DNA of 64,000 nucleotides from Pseudomonadota bacterium (GCA_018241425.1 JAFEDU010000001.1:868001-932000), one strand, 5' to 3'; numbered from the stretch's first letter, positions 24,495 through 34,673 are shown. The notes: generated from the letters alone by a model not told the origin. Numbers and translations: made by a program.

Positions 24495-24701
24495 GGAAGT
24501 CTTTATAGGGGTCGCGAAACGGCAACACAAGCCTGCCAGAATGAGGAGTGGTTACTCCTGCAGAAACAATCGCTTGAGAGCACAAGCGGGGCCTGCGTAT
24601 GATGGCGGGCGAATCACTTCTGGCCCGGTGCGCCGCAGGCGCTCCGCGGGGGTATGCGGGGGCCTGTGGACGATCCGAATTAAGCTCATGCTCTATTCCC
24701 C

Positions 24702-25700
24702 ATGAACGCAGCATCGTGGCTCGAGGGCCTGCCGGCGCAGGAGCGCTGGCGCACGCTGCTGGTCAACAAGGGACCGCGCATCGCGACGTGGGTTCTCGCG
24801 CTTGCCCTGGGTATCCAGGCGGCGCTCATCATCACCGATCTTGCCGGCGGCACGCCCAAGGCGGCCGTGACCCGGACCGCGGCCGCGCCCAGCCACCCGC
24901 TGGACCTGGCCGCGATCACCAATGCGCACCTCTTCGGCACCGCCCCGGTGGCCAAGCAGGACGCCGCCAACGCACCGGCGACCAGCATGGCGCTGGTGCT
25001 CACCGGCATCATCGCCGGCGCCGACCCGCAGTCGGGGCTGGCAATCGTCGGGCCCACGCCCCAGGCCACCAAGGTGTATGCGGTCGGCGACACCATCGCC
25101 GGGGGACCCAAGCTGCACTCGGTCTACAGCGACCGCGTGGTGATCGACCGTGACGGGCAGCTCGAGTCGCTCGCGCTGCCGCGCCAGGCCGGCCCCGGCG
25201 TCGCCCCGCCGCCGAGCGCTGCCCTGCTCCAGGGCGCGGAAAACCCGGCCCTCGAGCGCATGCGGCGCATGATCAGCGAGCAGCCCGGCCTCATCGGGGA
25301 CGTGATGCGTCCCCAGCCGGTCATGGAGCACGGACACATGAACGGCTTCCGGGTGTACCCGGGCCGCGACCGGGCAGCCTTCGCGCGCCTGGGCCTGCGC
25401 CCGGGAGACCAGGTGACGGCGATCAATGGAACGCCGCTCGATGACCGTGATCGAAGCCAGCAGATCCTGCAGACGCTCACGAGCGCGGCTGAGGCGCACG
25501 TCACAGTCATCCGGGGCGGGCAGACGCAGGATCTGGTGCTGAATCTTGCGCAACTGGCGCAGGAGGCGGACTCCGTCGCGGCCCAGCAGGCGCAGGGCGC
25601 AACGCCCGGTCCGGGCGTGCTCAACGGCCCCGGGGGCATGCCGCTGCCGCCTGGGGGCCAGGAGCCGCCGCCGGCGGCCAATGACAACACCGGGCCGTAA
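24702..25700 (+). CDS. gspC: Type II secretion system inner-membrane protein GspC
   Basis: The 332-residue product has a short cytoplasmic start, one transmembrane segment ([21 protein letters not shown], about 28-48), a periplasmic homology region (about 90-150: [38 protein letters not shown]) and a C-terminal PDZ domain ([34 protein letters not shown]). GspC links the inner-membrane platform to the secretin. A Pro/Gly-rich tail follows the PDZ. It begins a gspC-D-E-F run. The 171-base gap upstream, facing clpS, holds no recognisable gene. Confidence 0.9.
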   Translation: MNAASWLEGLPAQERWRTLLVNKGPRIATWVLALALGIQAALIITDLAGGTPKAAVTRTAAAPSHPLDLAAITNAHLFGTAPVAKQDAANAPATSMALVLTGIIAGADPQSGLAIVGPTPQATKVYAVGDTIAGGPKLHSVYSDRVVIDRDGQLESLALPRQAGPGVAPPPSAALLQGAENPALERMRRMISEQPGLIGDVMRPQPVMEHGHMNGFRVYPGRDRAAFARLGLRPGDQVTAINGTPLDDRDRSQQILQTLTSAAEAHVTVIRGGQTQDLVLNLAQLAQEADSVAAQQAQGATPGPGVLNGPGGMPLPPGGQEPPPAANDNTGP

Positions 25701-25745
25701 CCTGCGCCCGCGGTGCGCGTGAGACTTTTCGGGGGAAGAGAGCGA

Positions 25746-27890
25746 ATGACCTTGGTACGTCCGATCCTGGTGTGCGCCCTGAGCGCCGTGCTCGCCGGCA
25801 CGCTGGCGCGCGCGCAGCCGCAGCCGGCGCCCGCCGCCGCCCCCACCGCGCAGCGCATCACCCCGAACTTCAAGGACGCCGACATCACTCAGATCGCGGA
25901 AGCGGTGTCCGCGGCGACCGGCAAGACCTTCATCATCGACCCGCGCGTGCGCGCGCAGGTGACGATGCTGTCCTCGACGCCGATGTCGCCGGCGGCCTTC
26001 TACGAGACCTTCCTCTCCATCCTGCAGGTCTACGGCTTCGTCGCCGTGCCGCAGGGGAACGTGGTCAAGATCCTCCCCGATGCCAACACGCGCCAGTACC
26101 CGGCGAGCGACCTGCCGGACCGCGTGAGCGCGACCTCGGACGAGATCGTCACGCAGGTCATGGAGGTGAAGAACGTCAGCGCCGCGCAGCTGATCCCGAT
26201 CCTGCGGCCGCTGGTGGCCCAGTACGGGCACCTCGCCGCCTACCCCGCCTCCAACATCCTCATCATCATCGACCACGCGAGCAACGTGAACCGCGTGATG
26301 CGCATCGTGCGCCGCATCGACATGGCGAGCGGCACGGATCCGGAGATCGTGCCGCTGCAGAACGCCTCGGCCGCCGAGATCGTGCGCGTGGTGAACTCGC
26401 TCTACACCGGCGGCAACGCCGCGGAAGGTGCGACCGTGAAGGTGGTCGCCGACGAGCGCTCCAACAGCGTGCTGGTCGCCGGCGAGCAGACCCAGCGCCT
26501 GCGGGTGCGCGCGCTGATCGCGCACCTGGATACCCCGCTCGAGTCCGGCGGCGACACGCGTGTGCGCTACCTGCACTACGCCGATGCCGAGAAGATGGCG
26601 CCGAAGCTAAAGGAGCAGATCACCGGCATCGCGGCCGCCTCCGGGGCCGGGGCCGCGGGGGCCGCAGGCGCCGTGGCGGGGCCGGCCTCGGCGCAGGCCG
26701 AGAAGAACGCCATGGTGTGGGCGGACCCGACCAACAACGCGCTCGTCATCACCGCGCCGCCGAAGATCATGCGCGCGGTGATGGACATCATCGACAAGCT
26801 CGACATCCGCCGCCCGCAGGTGCTGGTGGAGGCGATCATCGCCGAGGTCGACGTCGACAAGGACGCCGAGCTGGGCGTGAACTGGGCCGCCTACGCGCAG
26901 GGCTCGAACGTGCCGGCCGGCGGCTTCGTCTCCCCGGTCGGCGGCACCAGCATCGTCGACCTCGCGAGCGCCATCCAGAACCCGGCGAATGCCACCACGA
27001 CGCTGCTGTCGGGCACCACCATCGGCATCGGCCGCGTCGCGGGCTCCGGCGTGAACTTCGCCGCCATGCTGCGCGCCATCCGCGGCGACACCAATACCAA
27101 CGTGGTGGCGACCCCGTCGGCGGTCACCATGGACAACCAGGAGGCCGAGCTCAAGGTGGCGCAGGAAGTGCCCTTCGTGACCGGCCAGTTCACCAACACC
27201 ACCGCCGTCACCGGCGGCACCGTGAACCCGTTCCAGACCATCCAGCGCGAGGAAGTGGGCACGATCCTCAAGGTCACCCCGACCATCTCCCCGGAAGGCT
27301 CGGCGGTGATGATGAAGATCTCGATCGAGAGCTCCAGCATCGGCCAGAAGCCGGCCGGCGCGGTCGACCTCGTGACCAACAAGCGCACCGTGACCACCAC
27401 CGTGCTCATCGAGGACGGCGGCATCGTGGTGCTCGGCGGCCTCATCGAGGACAACAGCGTCAAGGGCGAGAACCGGGTGCCCTACATCGGCAACATCCCG
27501 ATCATCGGGCTCCTGTTCAAGACCCGCAACGCCACCTCGACCAAGAACAACCTGATCATGTTCATCAGGCCCAAGATCCTGCGCGACCAGGCGCAGGCGG
27601 CCTTCGAGACCGACCTCAAGTACAACTACATGCGCGACCAGCAGAAGTCGCTGGACGAGCGCGAGGCGCTGCCGCTGCTGCCGGGCGTGACGCGCGGCAA
27701 GCTCAACCCGCTGCCACCGCCCCCGCCGCAGCCGGCGGCGCCCGAGGTCGCCCCCGGCCAGCCCGCCCCGGTGCCCTCCGCCCCCTCCCCGCAGATCCCG
27801 CTGCCGCAGGGCCAGCCCGCGCCGCAGGACACGGCGAAGCCCGCCAAGCCCGACCCCAACGGGGTGTCGGGAGTCCCGGGACAGCCGTGA
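25746..27890 (+). CDS. gspD: Type II secretion system secretin GspD
   Basis: The 714-residue product starts at the ATG at 25746, after a GGGGGAAGAG ribosome site; the signal peptide is [20 protein letters not shown]. It has the N0 domain ([20 protein letters not shown]), N1-N3 repeats with a Gly/Ala-rich insert (about residues 295-320), the secretin core ([40 protein letters not shown]) and the signature [21 protein letters not shown] long Pro-rich C-terminal tail follows the barrel. It forms the outer-membrane channel. Its stop overlaps gspE. Confidence 0.94.
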   Translation: MTLVRPILVCALSAVLAGTLARAQPQPAPAAAPTAQRITPNFKDADITQIAEAVSAATGKTFIIDPRVRAQVTMLSSTPMSPAAFYETFLSILQVYGFVAVPQGNVVKILPDANTRQYPASDLPDRVSATSDEIVTQVMEVKNVSAAQLIPILRPLVAQYGHLAAYPASNILIIIDHASNVNRVMRIVRRIDMASGTDPEIVPLQNASAAEIVRVVNSLYTGGNAAEGATVKVVADERSNSVLVAGEQTQRLRVRALIAHLDTPLESGGDTRVRYLHYADAEKMAPKLKEQITGIAAASGAGAAGAAGAVAGPASAQAEKNAMVWADPTNNALVITAPPKIMRAVMDIIDKLDIRRPQVLVEAIIAEVDVDKDAELGVNWAAYAQGSNVPAGGFVSPVGGTSIVDLASAIQNPANATTTLLSGTTIGIGRVAGSGVNFAAMLRAIRGDTNTNVVATPSAVTMDNQEAELKVAQEVPFVTGQFTNTTAVTGGTVNPFQTIQREEVGTILKVTPTISPEGSAVMMKISIESSSIGQKPAGAVDLVTNKRTVTTTVLIEDGGIVVLGGLIEDNSVKGENRVPYIGNIPIIGLLFKTRNATSTKNNLIMFIRPKILRDQAQAAFETDLKYNYMRDQQKSLDEREALPLLPGVTRGKLNPLPPPPPQPAAPEVAPGQPAPVPSAPSPQIPLPQGQPAPQDTAKPAKPDPNGVSGVPGQP

Positions 27891-29389
27891 ACGAGGTCCT
27901 CGTCCCGAGCGCGGAGAGCAGGGAGGCGGCCGAGCGGCGCCTGTCGTTCGCCTTCGCCAAGCGGCACGGGGTGCTGGTGAACCGCATCGTCGACGGGGTG
28001 GCCGAGTGCAGCTACCGCGAGAGCGCCTCCCCGCAGGCGCTCGCCGAGGTGCGCCGCTACCTGCGCCGCCAGGTGCGGCTGCAGCGCGTCCCGGAGGAGG
28101 AGTTCGACCTGCTGCTGCGGCGCGCGTACGAGGCCGGCTCCGATGCCATGCAGGCGGTCGAGGGGCTGGATGACACGACCGACCTTGCGCACCTCGCCCA
28201 GGACCTGCCCGAGCAGGCGGACCTCCTGGACAGCGAGGACGACGCCCCGATCATCCGCCTCATCAACGCGGTGCTGACCCAGGCGGTGAAGGAAAACGCC
28301 TCCGACATCCACGTCGAGCCGTTCGAGAACCGCCTCGTGGTGCGCTTCCGCGTCGATGGCGTGCTGCGCGAGGTGCTGCAGTCGCGCCGCGCGGTCGCCC
28401 CGCTGGTGGTCTCGCGCATCAAGGTCATGTCGCGCCTGGACATCGCCGAGAAGCGCCTGCCCCAGGACGGCCGCATCAGCCTGAAGATCGCCGGCCGCGC
28501 GGTCGACGTGCGCGTCTCCACCATCCCCTCCGGGCACGGTGAGCGCGTGGTGCTGCGTATCCTGGACAAGCAGGCCGGGCGACTGGACCTCAGCTCCCTC
28601 GGCATGGACTCCAAGACGCTCGCGCAGATGGACGAGCTCATCCACAAGCCGCACGGGATCCTGCTCGTGACCGGCCCCACCGGCTCGGGCAAGACCACGA
28701 CGCTCTATGCGGCGCTCGAGCGGCTGAACGACAACACCCAGAACATCATGACGGTCGAGGACCCGATCGAGTACTACATCGACGGCATCGGCCAGACCCA
28801 GGTGAACACCAAGGTCGAGATGACCTTCGCGCGCGGGCTGCGCGCCATCCTGCGCCAGGACCCCGACGTGGTGCTGATCGGCGAGATCCGTGACCTCGAG
28901 ACCGCGCAGATCGCGGTCCAGGCGAGCCTCACCGGCCACCTGGTGCTGTCCACGCTCCACACCAACACCGCCGCCGGCGCCATCACGCGCCTGCGCGACA
29001 TGGGGATCGAGCCGTTCCTCCTGTCCTCGAGCCTGATCGGCGTGCTCGCCCAGCGCCTGGTGCGCGTGCTGTCCCCGGACACCAAGCAGCCCTTCACGGC
29101 CGGCGAATACGAGCGGCGCCTGCTGAACCTGGGTCCCGACGACCCCTCCCCGACGCTCTACCGCCCGGGGCGGGATCCGACCGGCGGCTACCGCGGACGC
29201 TCGGGGATCTACGAGCTGATCGTCGTCGACGATGCCATGCGCACCATGATCCACGACGGGGCGTCCGAGCACGACATCGAGCGCCGCGCGCGCCTGGCCA
29301 CCCCCTCGATCCGCGACGACGGCCGCGCCCGCGTGCTGCGCGGGGAGACCACGCTGGAAGAGATCCTGCGCGTCACGCGCGAGGACTGA
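27887..29389 (+). CDS. gspE: Type II secretion system ATPase GspE lacking the zinc tetracysteine motif
   Basis: The GTG start at 27887 overlaps the gspD stop (GTGA), giving 500 residues. The ATPase core is intact: [20 protein letters not shown], Walker [19 protein letters not shown] near residue 263, [25 protein letters not shown], and [20 protein letters not shown]. GspE proteins normally carry CxxC-x29-CxxC. Here the four positions are S396, T399, R429 and T432 (LSPDTKQ and [14 protein letters not shown]) with spacing kept exactly. Neighbouring gspD and gspF confirm the type II assignment over PilB. Confidence 0.94.
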   Translation: MNEVLVPSAESREAAERRLSFAFAKRHGVLVNRIVDGVAECSYRESASPQALAEVRRYLRRQVRLQRVPEEEFDLLLRRAYEAGSDAMQAVEGLDDTTDLAHLAQDLPEQADLLDSEDDAPIIRLINAVLTQAVKENASDIHVEPFENRLVVRFRVDGVLREVLQSRRAVAPLVVSRIKVMSRLDIAEKRLPQDGRISLKIAGRAVDVRVSTIPSGHGERVVLRILDKQAGRLDLSSLGMDSKTLAQMDELIHKPHGILLVTGPTGSGKTTTLYAALERLNDNTQNIMTVEDPIEYYIDGIGQTQVNTKVEMTFARGLRAILRQDPDVVLIGEIRDLETAQIAVQASLTGHLVLSTLHTNTAAGAITRLRDMGIEPFLLSSSLIGVLAQRLVRVLSPDTKQPFTAGEYERRLLNLGPDDPSPTLYRPGRDPTGGYRGRSGIYELIVVDDAMRTMIHDGASEHDIERRARLATPSIRDDGRARVLRGETTLEEILRVTRED

Positions 29390-29393
29390 CGCC

Positions 29394-30608
29394 GTGGGTG
29401 CCTTCGAGTACGTCGCGCTCGATCCCGCGGGCCATGAGCGCAAGGGGATCCTGGAGGGCGACACCCCGCGGCACATCCGCCAGCTGCTGCGCGAGCAGCA
29501 GCTGCTGCCGGTCACGGTCGCCGAGGTCGCCCAGCGCGAGGCCAAGCGGCAGCGCTCCTTCAGCCTCGTGCGGCGCGTCTCCCCGTCGGACCTCGCCCTG
29601 TTCACCCGGCAGCTGGCCACCCTGGTGCGCGCAGGACTTCCGCTGGAGGAGTCGCTGCTGGCGGTGTCGCAGCAGACCGAGAAGCCGCGCGTGCAGTCCA
29701 TCGTGCTCGGCGTGCGCGCCAAGGTCATGGAGGGCCACCCGCTCGCCGCCGGGTTCGCGGAGTTCCCCCGGGTGTTCCCCGAGATCTACCGCGCCACGGT
29801 GTCGGCCGGCGAGCAGGCCGGGCACCTCGACAACGTGCTCGAGCGCCTGGCCGACTACACCGAGAGCCGCGAGCAGATCCGCCAGAAGGTGCTCGCCGCG
29901 CTCCTCTACCCGATCGTGCTGACGGTGATGTGCTTCACCATCGTCTCGTTCCTCCTGGTGTTCGTCGTGCCCAAGGTGGTCTCGGTGTTCGAGTCCACCA
30001 AGGCCAAGCTGCCGCTGATCACCCGCCTCCTCATCGGCACCAGTGACTTCTTCCGGCTGTACGGGATCTACGTGCTCGTCGCGCTCGCGGTGGCGGTGTG
30101 GCTGTTCCGCCGCTGGCAGAAGAACCCCGCGGCCAAGCGGGTCTTCCAGGCCTGGCAGCTGCGGGTGCCGATCCTGGGCAAGCTCGTGCGCGGCTTCAAC
30201 ACGGCGCGCTTCACGCGCACCTTCTCGATCCTGTCGGGCAGCTCCGTGCCGGTGCTGGAGGCGATGCGCATCGCCGGCGAGGTGGTCACGAACCTCCCGA
30301 TGCGCGATGCCGTGACCGATGCCGCCGCCCGGGTGCGCGAGGGGGCTCCGATCGGGCGCTCGCTCTCGACCAGCCGTCTGTTCCCGCCCATGACCATCCA
30401 CCTGATCTCCAGCGGCGAGTCCTCCGGGGAGCTGGACTCCATGCTCGAGCGGGCCGCCATCAGCCAGGAGCGGGAGCTCGATGGCCTGCTCGCGGCCATG
30501 GTGGGGCTCCTGGGTCCGCTCCTCATCATTCTCATGGGCCTGTTCGTGATGGCCATCGTGTTCGCGATGCTCCTGCCGATCTTCCAGATGAACAACCTCA
30601 TCCACTGA
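29394..30608 (+). CDS. gspF: Type II secretion system platform protein GspF
   Basis: A GTG start 4 bases after gspE gives 404 residues. It opens MGAFEYVALDPAGHERKGIL and has two T2SSF domains (LALFTRQLATLVRAGLPLEE; ARFTRTFSILSGSSVPVLEA) and three membrane segments (about 168-195, 220-240, 370-395). The C-terminal signature is LLGPLLIILMGLFVMAIVFA. GspF anchors the assembly ATPase at the inner membrane. It ends the run: no gspG-N follow. Confidence 0.93.
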   Translation: MGAFEYVALDPAGHERKGILEGDTPRHIRQLLREQQLLPVTVAEVAQREAKRQRSFSLVRRVSPSDLALFTRQLATLVRAGLPLEESLLAVSQQTEKPRVQSIVLGVRAKVMEGHPLAAGFAEFPRVFPEIYRATVSAGEQAGHLDNVLERLADYTESREQIRQKVLAALLYPIVLTVMCFTIVSFLLVFVVPKVVSVFESTKAKLPLITRLLIGTSDFFRLYGIYVLVALAVAVWLFRRWQKNPAAKRVFQAWQLRVPILGKLVRGFNTARFTRTFSILSGSSVPVLEAMRIAGEVVTNLPMRDAVTDAAARVREGAPIGRSLSTSRLFPPMTIHLISSGESSGELDSMLERAAISQERELDGLLAAMVGLLGPLLIILMGLFVMAIVFAMLLPIFQMNNLIH

Positions 30609-30746
30609 GGCCCCCGGCGGCCCCAAGTCCCGGGGCCGGCGGTTGAGTGCGGAGGGTCACAATCCGCGCCGGCAGGATTGCAGTCGTCGCCGCATCTGGA
30701 TTAATTTCGGCGCCGTCGAACTTCCTGCCAGGACCCGTGAGCGGGC

Positions 30747-31019
30747 ATGAGCGAGAAACCGGAATCGGACGAGTTCGAGGACGACGAGAGCGACGAGGCC
30801 ACCGTCGAGGACGGTGACGTCGACCTCGACCAGGTGAACAAGGAGCTGGACCTCGCGAAGAAGCGCGGCCAGAAGGCCGGCGACCCCGCCTGGCGGCGCC
30901 TGGAGCGCCTGCGCGAGGAAAAGAACACCGCCGAGCTCACCAGCGACTTCGACGACTACGACATCGGCGTCGACGGCGAGCCCGGCCGCAAGGGCGGTCG
31001 CGGCAAGGCACGCCCCTAG
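30747..31019 (+). CDS. Small acidic hypothetical protein
   Basis: The 90-residue product starts MSEKPESDEFEDDESDEATV and is dominated by Asp/Glu in its first 30 residues, then has a charged helix (LAKKRGQKAGDPAWRRLERL REEK split here), a second acidic patch (SDFDDYDIGVDG) and a basic Gly/Arg/Lys tail. There is no signal peptide or membrane segment. I do not recognise the family with confidence. It lies 138 bases after gspF; that gap contains a GC hairpin (CGGCCCC/GGGGCCG) but no gene. Confidence 0.6.
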   Translation: MSEKPESDEFEDDESDEATVEDGDVDLDQVNKELDLAKKRGQKAGDPAWRRLERLREEKNTAELTSDFDDYDIGVDGEPGRKGGRGKARP

Positions 31020-31044
31020 GGCACTTTCCGGGGCCCGCGCGGTT

Positions 31045-31067
31045 CGTTCGGGGGCTTCCCCCGAACG
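31045..31067. terminator. Perfect hairpin between convergent genes
   Basis: CGTTCGGGGG-CTT-CCCCCGAACG is a 10-base perfect stem with a 3-base loop between the end of the acidic-protein gene and the end of dnaE2. Neither side has a T-run, so it may act as a bidirectional pause or transcript-stabilising end. Confidence 0.45.
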
Positions 31068-31106
31068 GCCCGGCGGCCGTCCCTGCCAGCCGCCCGTACC
31101 CCGCGG

Positions 31107-34100
31107 CTAGTGGAAGTCGCGCGAGCGGGTGAGCAGGTCCCCGAGCATCGCCGTGCGGTCGATCAGCCGACGTGCGATGAGGTGACTCACGCCGTCCTGC
31201 TGCTGCCATTGGCCGTGCACCTCCATCAGCCGCGCATTGAGCAGCGCCTCGCGCTGCTCGCGCCCGATGCGCTCCCAGACGATGACATTTACCTGCCCGT
31301 CCTCATCCTCGAGGGTGAGGAAGGTGACCCCGCTGGCGGTGGCCGGGCGCTGCCGCATGAGGACGATGCCGGCGGTGCGCACGTGCGCGCCGGGGGCCGC
31401 CTGCTGCAGCTCCCGGCTGCAGGTGAGCGCCGCGGCCTTCAGGCGCGCCCGCAGCAGCGCCAGCGGGTGGCGCCCGAGGGTCAGCCCCACCGCGCCATAG
31501 TCGGCGACGACCCCCTCCCCCTCGCTCGGCGCCCGCAGCAGCGGCCGTCCCTCCGCCTCGTCCGCGCCACGCGTCTCGGTGAGCCCCAGGGGCAGCGGCC
31601 GCTCGCTGCCGGCCACTTCCCAGAATGCCAGGTGCCGGTTGCCGCTCAGGGTGGCAAACGCGCCGGCCGCCGCCAGCGCCTCCAGGTCGCCGCGGTCGAG
31701 CGTCCCGCGCAGGCGCACGTCCTGGACGCTCGCGAAGGGCTCGAGCGCGCGCGCCGCCACCAGCCGGCGGGCGCCGGCCTCGCCCAGTGACTTCACCAGC
31801 CGCAGGCCGAGCCGCAGCGCGGGCTCGCCGTCCTCGCGCCGCTCGAGGGTCGAGTCCCAGTCACTCGCGCACGCATCCACGGGACGCACCTCGACACCGT
31901 GGGCGCGCGCATCGCGCACCAGCTGCGCGGGCGCGTAGAAGCCCATGGGCTGACTGTTGAGCAGCGCGCAGGTGAAGGCGGCCGGCTCGTGGCACTTGAG
32001 CCACGCCGAGTCGTACACCAGCAACGCGAAGCTCATCGCGTGCGAGTTGTGGACGATCAGGTCGTTCGCCAGGAAATTATGGTCGCCCTCGATCTGCAGG
32101 TCGTAGGTGGGCGCAGCTTCCCGCGCCTCGATGGCCACCACGCAATCCCAGCAGACCTGCGCCCCGAGCAGCGGGCGCACTCCGCCGGGGACCGCCGCGA
32201 GCAGGTCCCCGGGGCGCAGCTGCCCGAGCGGCCGCCAGCCCTGCGGGGTGAGGAAGGGGTGCTCTGCGGTCGCGGTGATGGCATGCCCGAGCAGCGTGCG
32301 CAGCTGCCACACGGGCTTCACGCCGCTCGCGCGGGCGGCGAGCACGCGGCGGCGCTGCAGGCGCAGCTGCGCATCGCAGGCGATGGTGCTCGCAAGCGGC
32401 GCGCCTCCTGACACCACGTCCGCGATGCGCACCAGGCGGCCGCTGTCCGCATCCACCACCTGGGTATCCCCGGTCACGCACTGCGGGAAGCCGTATTCCC
32501 CGAACCCGAGCATCTGCTGGTAGATGCGCTGCGCGAACTCCTCCGGGTAGTTGCGCGCGCGCATGCCCTGGAGCAGCCGTTCACGGAACGGGTCCAGGCC
32601 CCCGGTGCGCTTCCAGGCGCCCATCGCGCGCCGCAGCGCATCGGCTTCCCCGGGCGTGAACCCGGCGGCCACGATCGCGATCTGCATCACCTGTTCCTGA
32701 AAGATCGGCACCCCTAAGGTCCGGTGCAGCACCTCGCGCACCTCCTCGCCCGGGTACTCCACCGGCTCGGCCCCGCTGCGGCGGCGCAGGTAGGGGTGAA
32801 CCATGTCCCCCTGGATGGGGCCGGGGCGCACGATGGCCACCTCGATCACGAGGTCGTAGTAGCAGCGCGGCTTCAGGCGCGGCAGCATCGCCATCTGCGC
32901 GCGCGACTCGATCTGGAACACCCCCACGGTGTCGGCGCGGCAGATCATGTCGTAGACCTCGGCATCCTCGGCCGGCAGCGCGCCCAGGTCGTGGTGCGTG
33001 CCGCGGAAGGCGTTCACCAGGTCAAAGCCGCGCCGCAGCGCCGAGAGCATGCCGAGCGCCAGCAGGTCGACCTTGAGGAGCCCGAGGTCGTTGAGGTCGT
33101 CCTTGTCCCACTGCACCACGGTGCGCTCGGGCATGGCCGCGTTCTCGATCGGCACCAGCTCCTCGAGCAGGTCGCGGGCGATCACGAAGCCCCCCACGTG
33201 CTGGGACAGGTGGCGCGGGAAGCCGGGGAAGGCGGTGAGCTCCTGGGCGAGCGGCAGCAGCAGGCGCAGCCAGGGGGCGTCGACGTCGAACCCGGCCGCG
33301 CGCAGCCGCTCGGCCATGGCGGCGCTCCCGTCCCACCACTGCATGACCTTGGCGAGCCGCGCGCCCTCCTCGGGGCTGAGCCCGAACACCTTGCCGAGGT
33401 CGCGCAGCGCGCTCCTCGGGCGGTACATGATGACGGTGGCCGCGAGCGCCGCCCGCGCCCGCCCGTACTTCGCGTACACGTACTGCAGCACCTCCTCGCG
33501 CCGCTCGTGCTCGAAGTCGATGTCGATGTCCGGCGGCTCGTTGCGCTCGCGCGAGATGAAGCGCTCAAACAGCATCGCCGCCCCGCGCTCCGGATCCACC
33601 GAGGTGATCCCTAAGCAGTAGCACACGCGCGAGTTGGCGGCCGAGCCGCGCCCCTGGCACAGGATCCCGCGGCCGCGGGCGAAGGCCACCACGTCGTTCA
33701 CGGTGAGGAAGTAGGGTTCGTACTTCAGCTCCGCGATGAGGGCGAGCTCGTGCTCGAGTGCAGTGCGCTCGCGCTCGGGCACCCCGCCCGGCCAGCGCCG
33801 CCGCGCGCCGGCCTCGGTGAGCTTGCGCAGGTGGCTGGTGGCGCTCTCCCCTTCCGGCACCAGCTCGCGCGGGTACTCGTAGCGCAGCTCCTCCAGGCTG
33901 AAGGTGCACTCCCGGGCGAGCGCTACGGTCGCGGCCAAGAGCTGCGCCGGGTAGAGCTGCGCGAGGCGCGCGCGGGAGCGCAGGTGGCGCTCGCCGTTCG
34001 GGTACAGCCGGGTACCGGCCTCGCGGATCGGCACGCCCAGGCGGATGGCGGTGAGTGCATCCTGCAGGCGGCGCCGGGCCCGCACGTGCATGTGCACGTC

Positions 34101-34673
34101 GCCCGCGGCGATGAGTGGCACGCCGTGGCGTGCGCCCAGGGTCGCAAGCTGCCCGAGGCGCGGCGCATCCTGGCCCGAGCACAGCAGCTCCACCGCGATG
34201 CGCACGTCGGGGGCGAACCGCCCGGCAAGCCAGGCGAGCTCCTCCTCCCGGGGGTCCTCTCCCGGGACCCACAGGAGGAAGCATCGCTCGGGCGCGCACT
34301 CCTCGAGGTCCGCGCGCTGCAGGCGGTAGTGTCCCTTCTGCCCGGCGCGCCGGCCGCGGGTGATGAGGCGGCACAGCCGCGCGTAGCCGTGCCGGTCGCG
34401 CGCCAGGGCGACGAGCTTCAGCCCGCACGTGAGCCGCAGTTCCGTGCCGATGATCAGCTGCAGCGGGCGCTTGCGCGCGGCCATGTGGGCCCGCACCACG
34501 CCGGCCATGGAGCACTCATCGGTGAGCGCGAGCCCCTGGTAGCCGAGCGCCACCGCCCGCTCGATGAGCTCGTGCGCGTGCGAGGCCCCGCGCAGGAAGG
34601 TGAAGTTGGAGAGGCAGTGCAGCTCGGCGTACTCCGGGAGTGCGCCCGCCTCGTCGCCGGCCGCGCCGCTCAC
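31107..34673 (-). CDS. dnaE2: Error-prone DNA polymerase DnaE2 (ImuC) interrupted in frame by an intein
   Basis: The precursor is 1188 residues, of which residues 732-876 are an intein; the spliced product would be 1043 residues, normal for DnaE2. The GTG start at 34673 overlaps the imuB stop (GTGA). The PHP domain opens YAELHCLSNFTFLRGASHAH. The polymerase has the catalytic pair in EPPDIDIDFEHERREEVL (about 380) and LLKVDLLALGMLSALRR (about 535). The fingers loop GFGEYGFPQ is cut by the intein and resumes SHAMSFALLVYDSAWLKCHEP. A C-terminal OB fold (VRTAGIVLMRQRPATASGV, VTFLTLEDEDGQVNVIVW) follows. With ImuA and ImuB it performs translesion mutagenesis. Confidence 0.96.
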   Translation of the reverse strand: MSGAAGDEAGALPEYAELHCLSNFTFLRGASHAHELIERAVALGYQGLALTDECSMAGVVRAHMAARKRPLQLIIGTELRLTCGLKLVALARDRHGYARLCRLITRGRRAGQKGHYRLQRADLEECAPERCFLLWVPGEDPREEELAWLAGRFAPDVRIAVELLCSGQDAPRLGQLATLGARHGVPLIAAGDVHMHVRARRRLQDALTAIRLGVPIREAGTRLYPNGERHLRSRARLAQLYPAQLLAATVALARECTFSLEELRYEYPRELVPEGESATSHLRKLTEAGARRRWPGGVPERERTALEHELALIAELKYEPYFLTVNDVVAFARGRGILCQGRGSAANSRVCYCLGITSVDPERGAAMLFERFISRERNEPPDIDIDFEHERREEVLQYVYAKYGRARAALAATVIMYRPRSALRDLGKVFGLSPEEGARLAKVMQWWDGSAAMAERLRAAGFDVDAPWLRLLLPLAQELTAFPGFPRHLSQHVGGFVIARDLLEELVPIENAAMPERTVVQWDKDDLNDLGLLKVDLLALGMLSALRRGFDLVNAFRGTHHDLGALPAEDAEVYDMICRADTVGVFQIESRAQMAMLPRLKPRCYYDLVIEVAIVRPGPIQGDMVHPYLRRRSGAEPVEYPGEEVREVLHRTLGVPIFQEQVMQIAIVAAGFTPGEADALRRAMGAWKRTGGLDPFRERLLQGMRARNYPEEFAQRIYQQMLGFGEYGFPQCVTGDTQVVDADSGRLVRIADVVSGGAPLASTIACDAQLRLQRRRVLAARASGVKPVWQLRTLLGHAITATAEHPFLTPQGWRPLGQLRPGDLLAAVPGGVRPLLGAQVCWDCVVAIEAREAAPTYDLQIEGDHNFLANDLIVHNSHAMSFALLVYDSAWLKCHEPAAFTCALLNSQPMGFYAPAQLVRDARAHGVEVRPVDACASDWDSTLERREDGEPALRLGLRLVKSLGEAGARRLVAARALEPFASVQDVRLRGTLDRGDLEALAAAGAFATLSGNRHLAFWEVAGSERPLPLGLTETRGADEAEGRPLLRAPSEGEGVVADYGAVGLTLGRHPLALLRARLKAAALTCSRELQQAAPGAHVRTAGIVLMRQRPATASGVTFLTLEDEDGQVNVIVWERIGREQREALLNARLMEVHGQWQQQDGVSHLIARRLIDRTAMLGDLLTRSRDFH
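32046..32480 (-). mobile_element. 145-residue mini-intein in DnaE2 (no homing endonuclease)
   Basis: Splicing motifs are in order. Block A is CVTGDTQVVDADSGRLVRIA with C1. Block B is ITATAEHPFLT with the TxxH at T71-H74. Block F is TYDLQIEGDHNFLAND with H134. Block G is LIVHN with H144 and N145, followed by S+1 of the C-extein (SHAMSF). Length 145 matches a minimal HINT fold, and no LAGLIDADG or HNH segment is present. Internal cysteines are C35 and a C110-W-D-C113 pair. It interrupts the conserved DnaE2 sequence GFGEYGFPxSHA; removing it restores that sequence exactly. All catalytic splicing residues are present, so the element is probably active. Confidence 0.95.

Noticed and set aside
27887..29389. 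Considered a type IV pilus ATPase (PilB) because of the missing zinc cysteines
   Set aside because: It sits between gspD and gspF with overlapping start and stop codons, and the flanking C-terminal sequence aligns with GspE spacing.
32046..32480. Considered a frameshift scar or a transposon remnant in dnaE2
   Set aside because: The frame is kept throughout, flanking exteins join perfectly, and all intein splicing residues are present.
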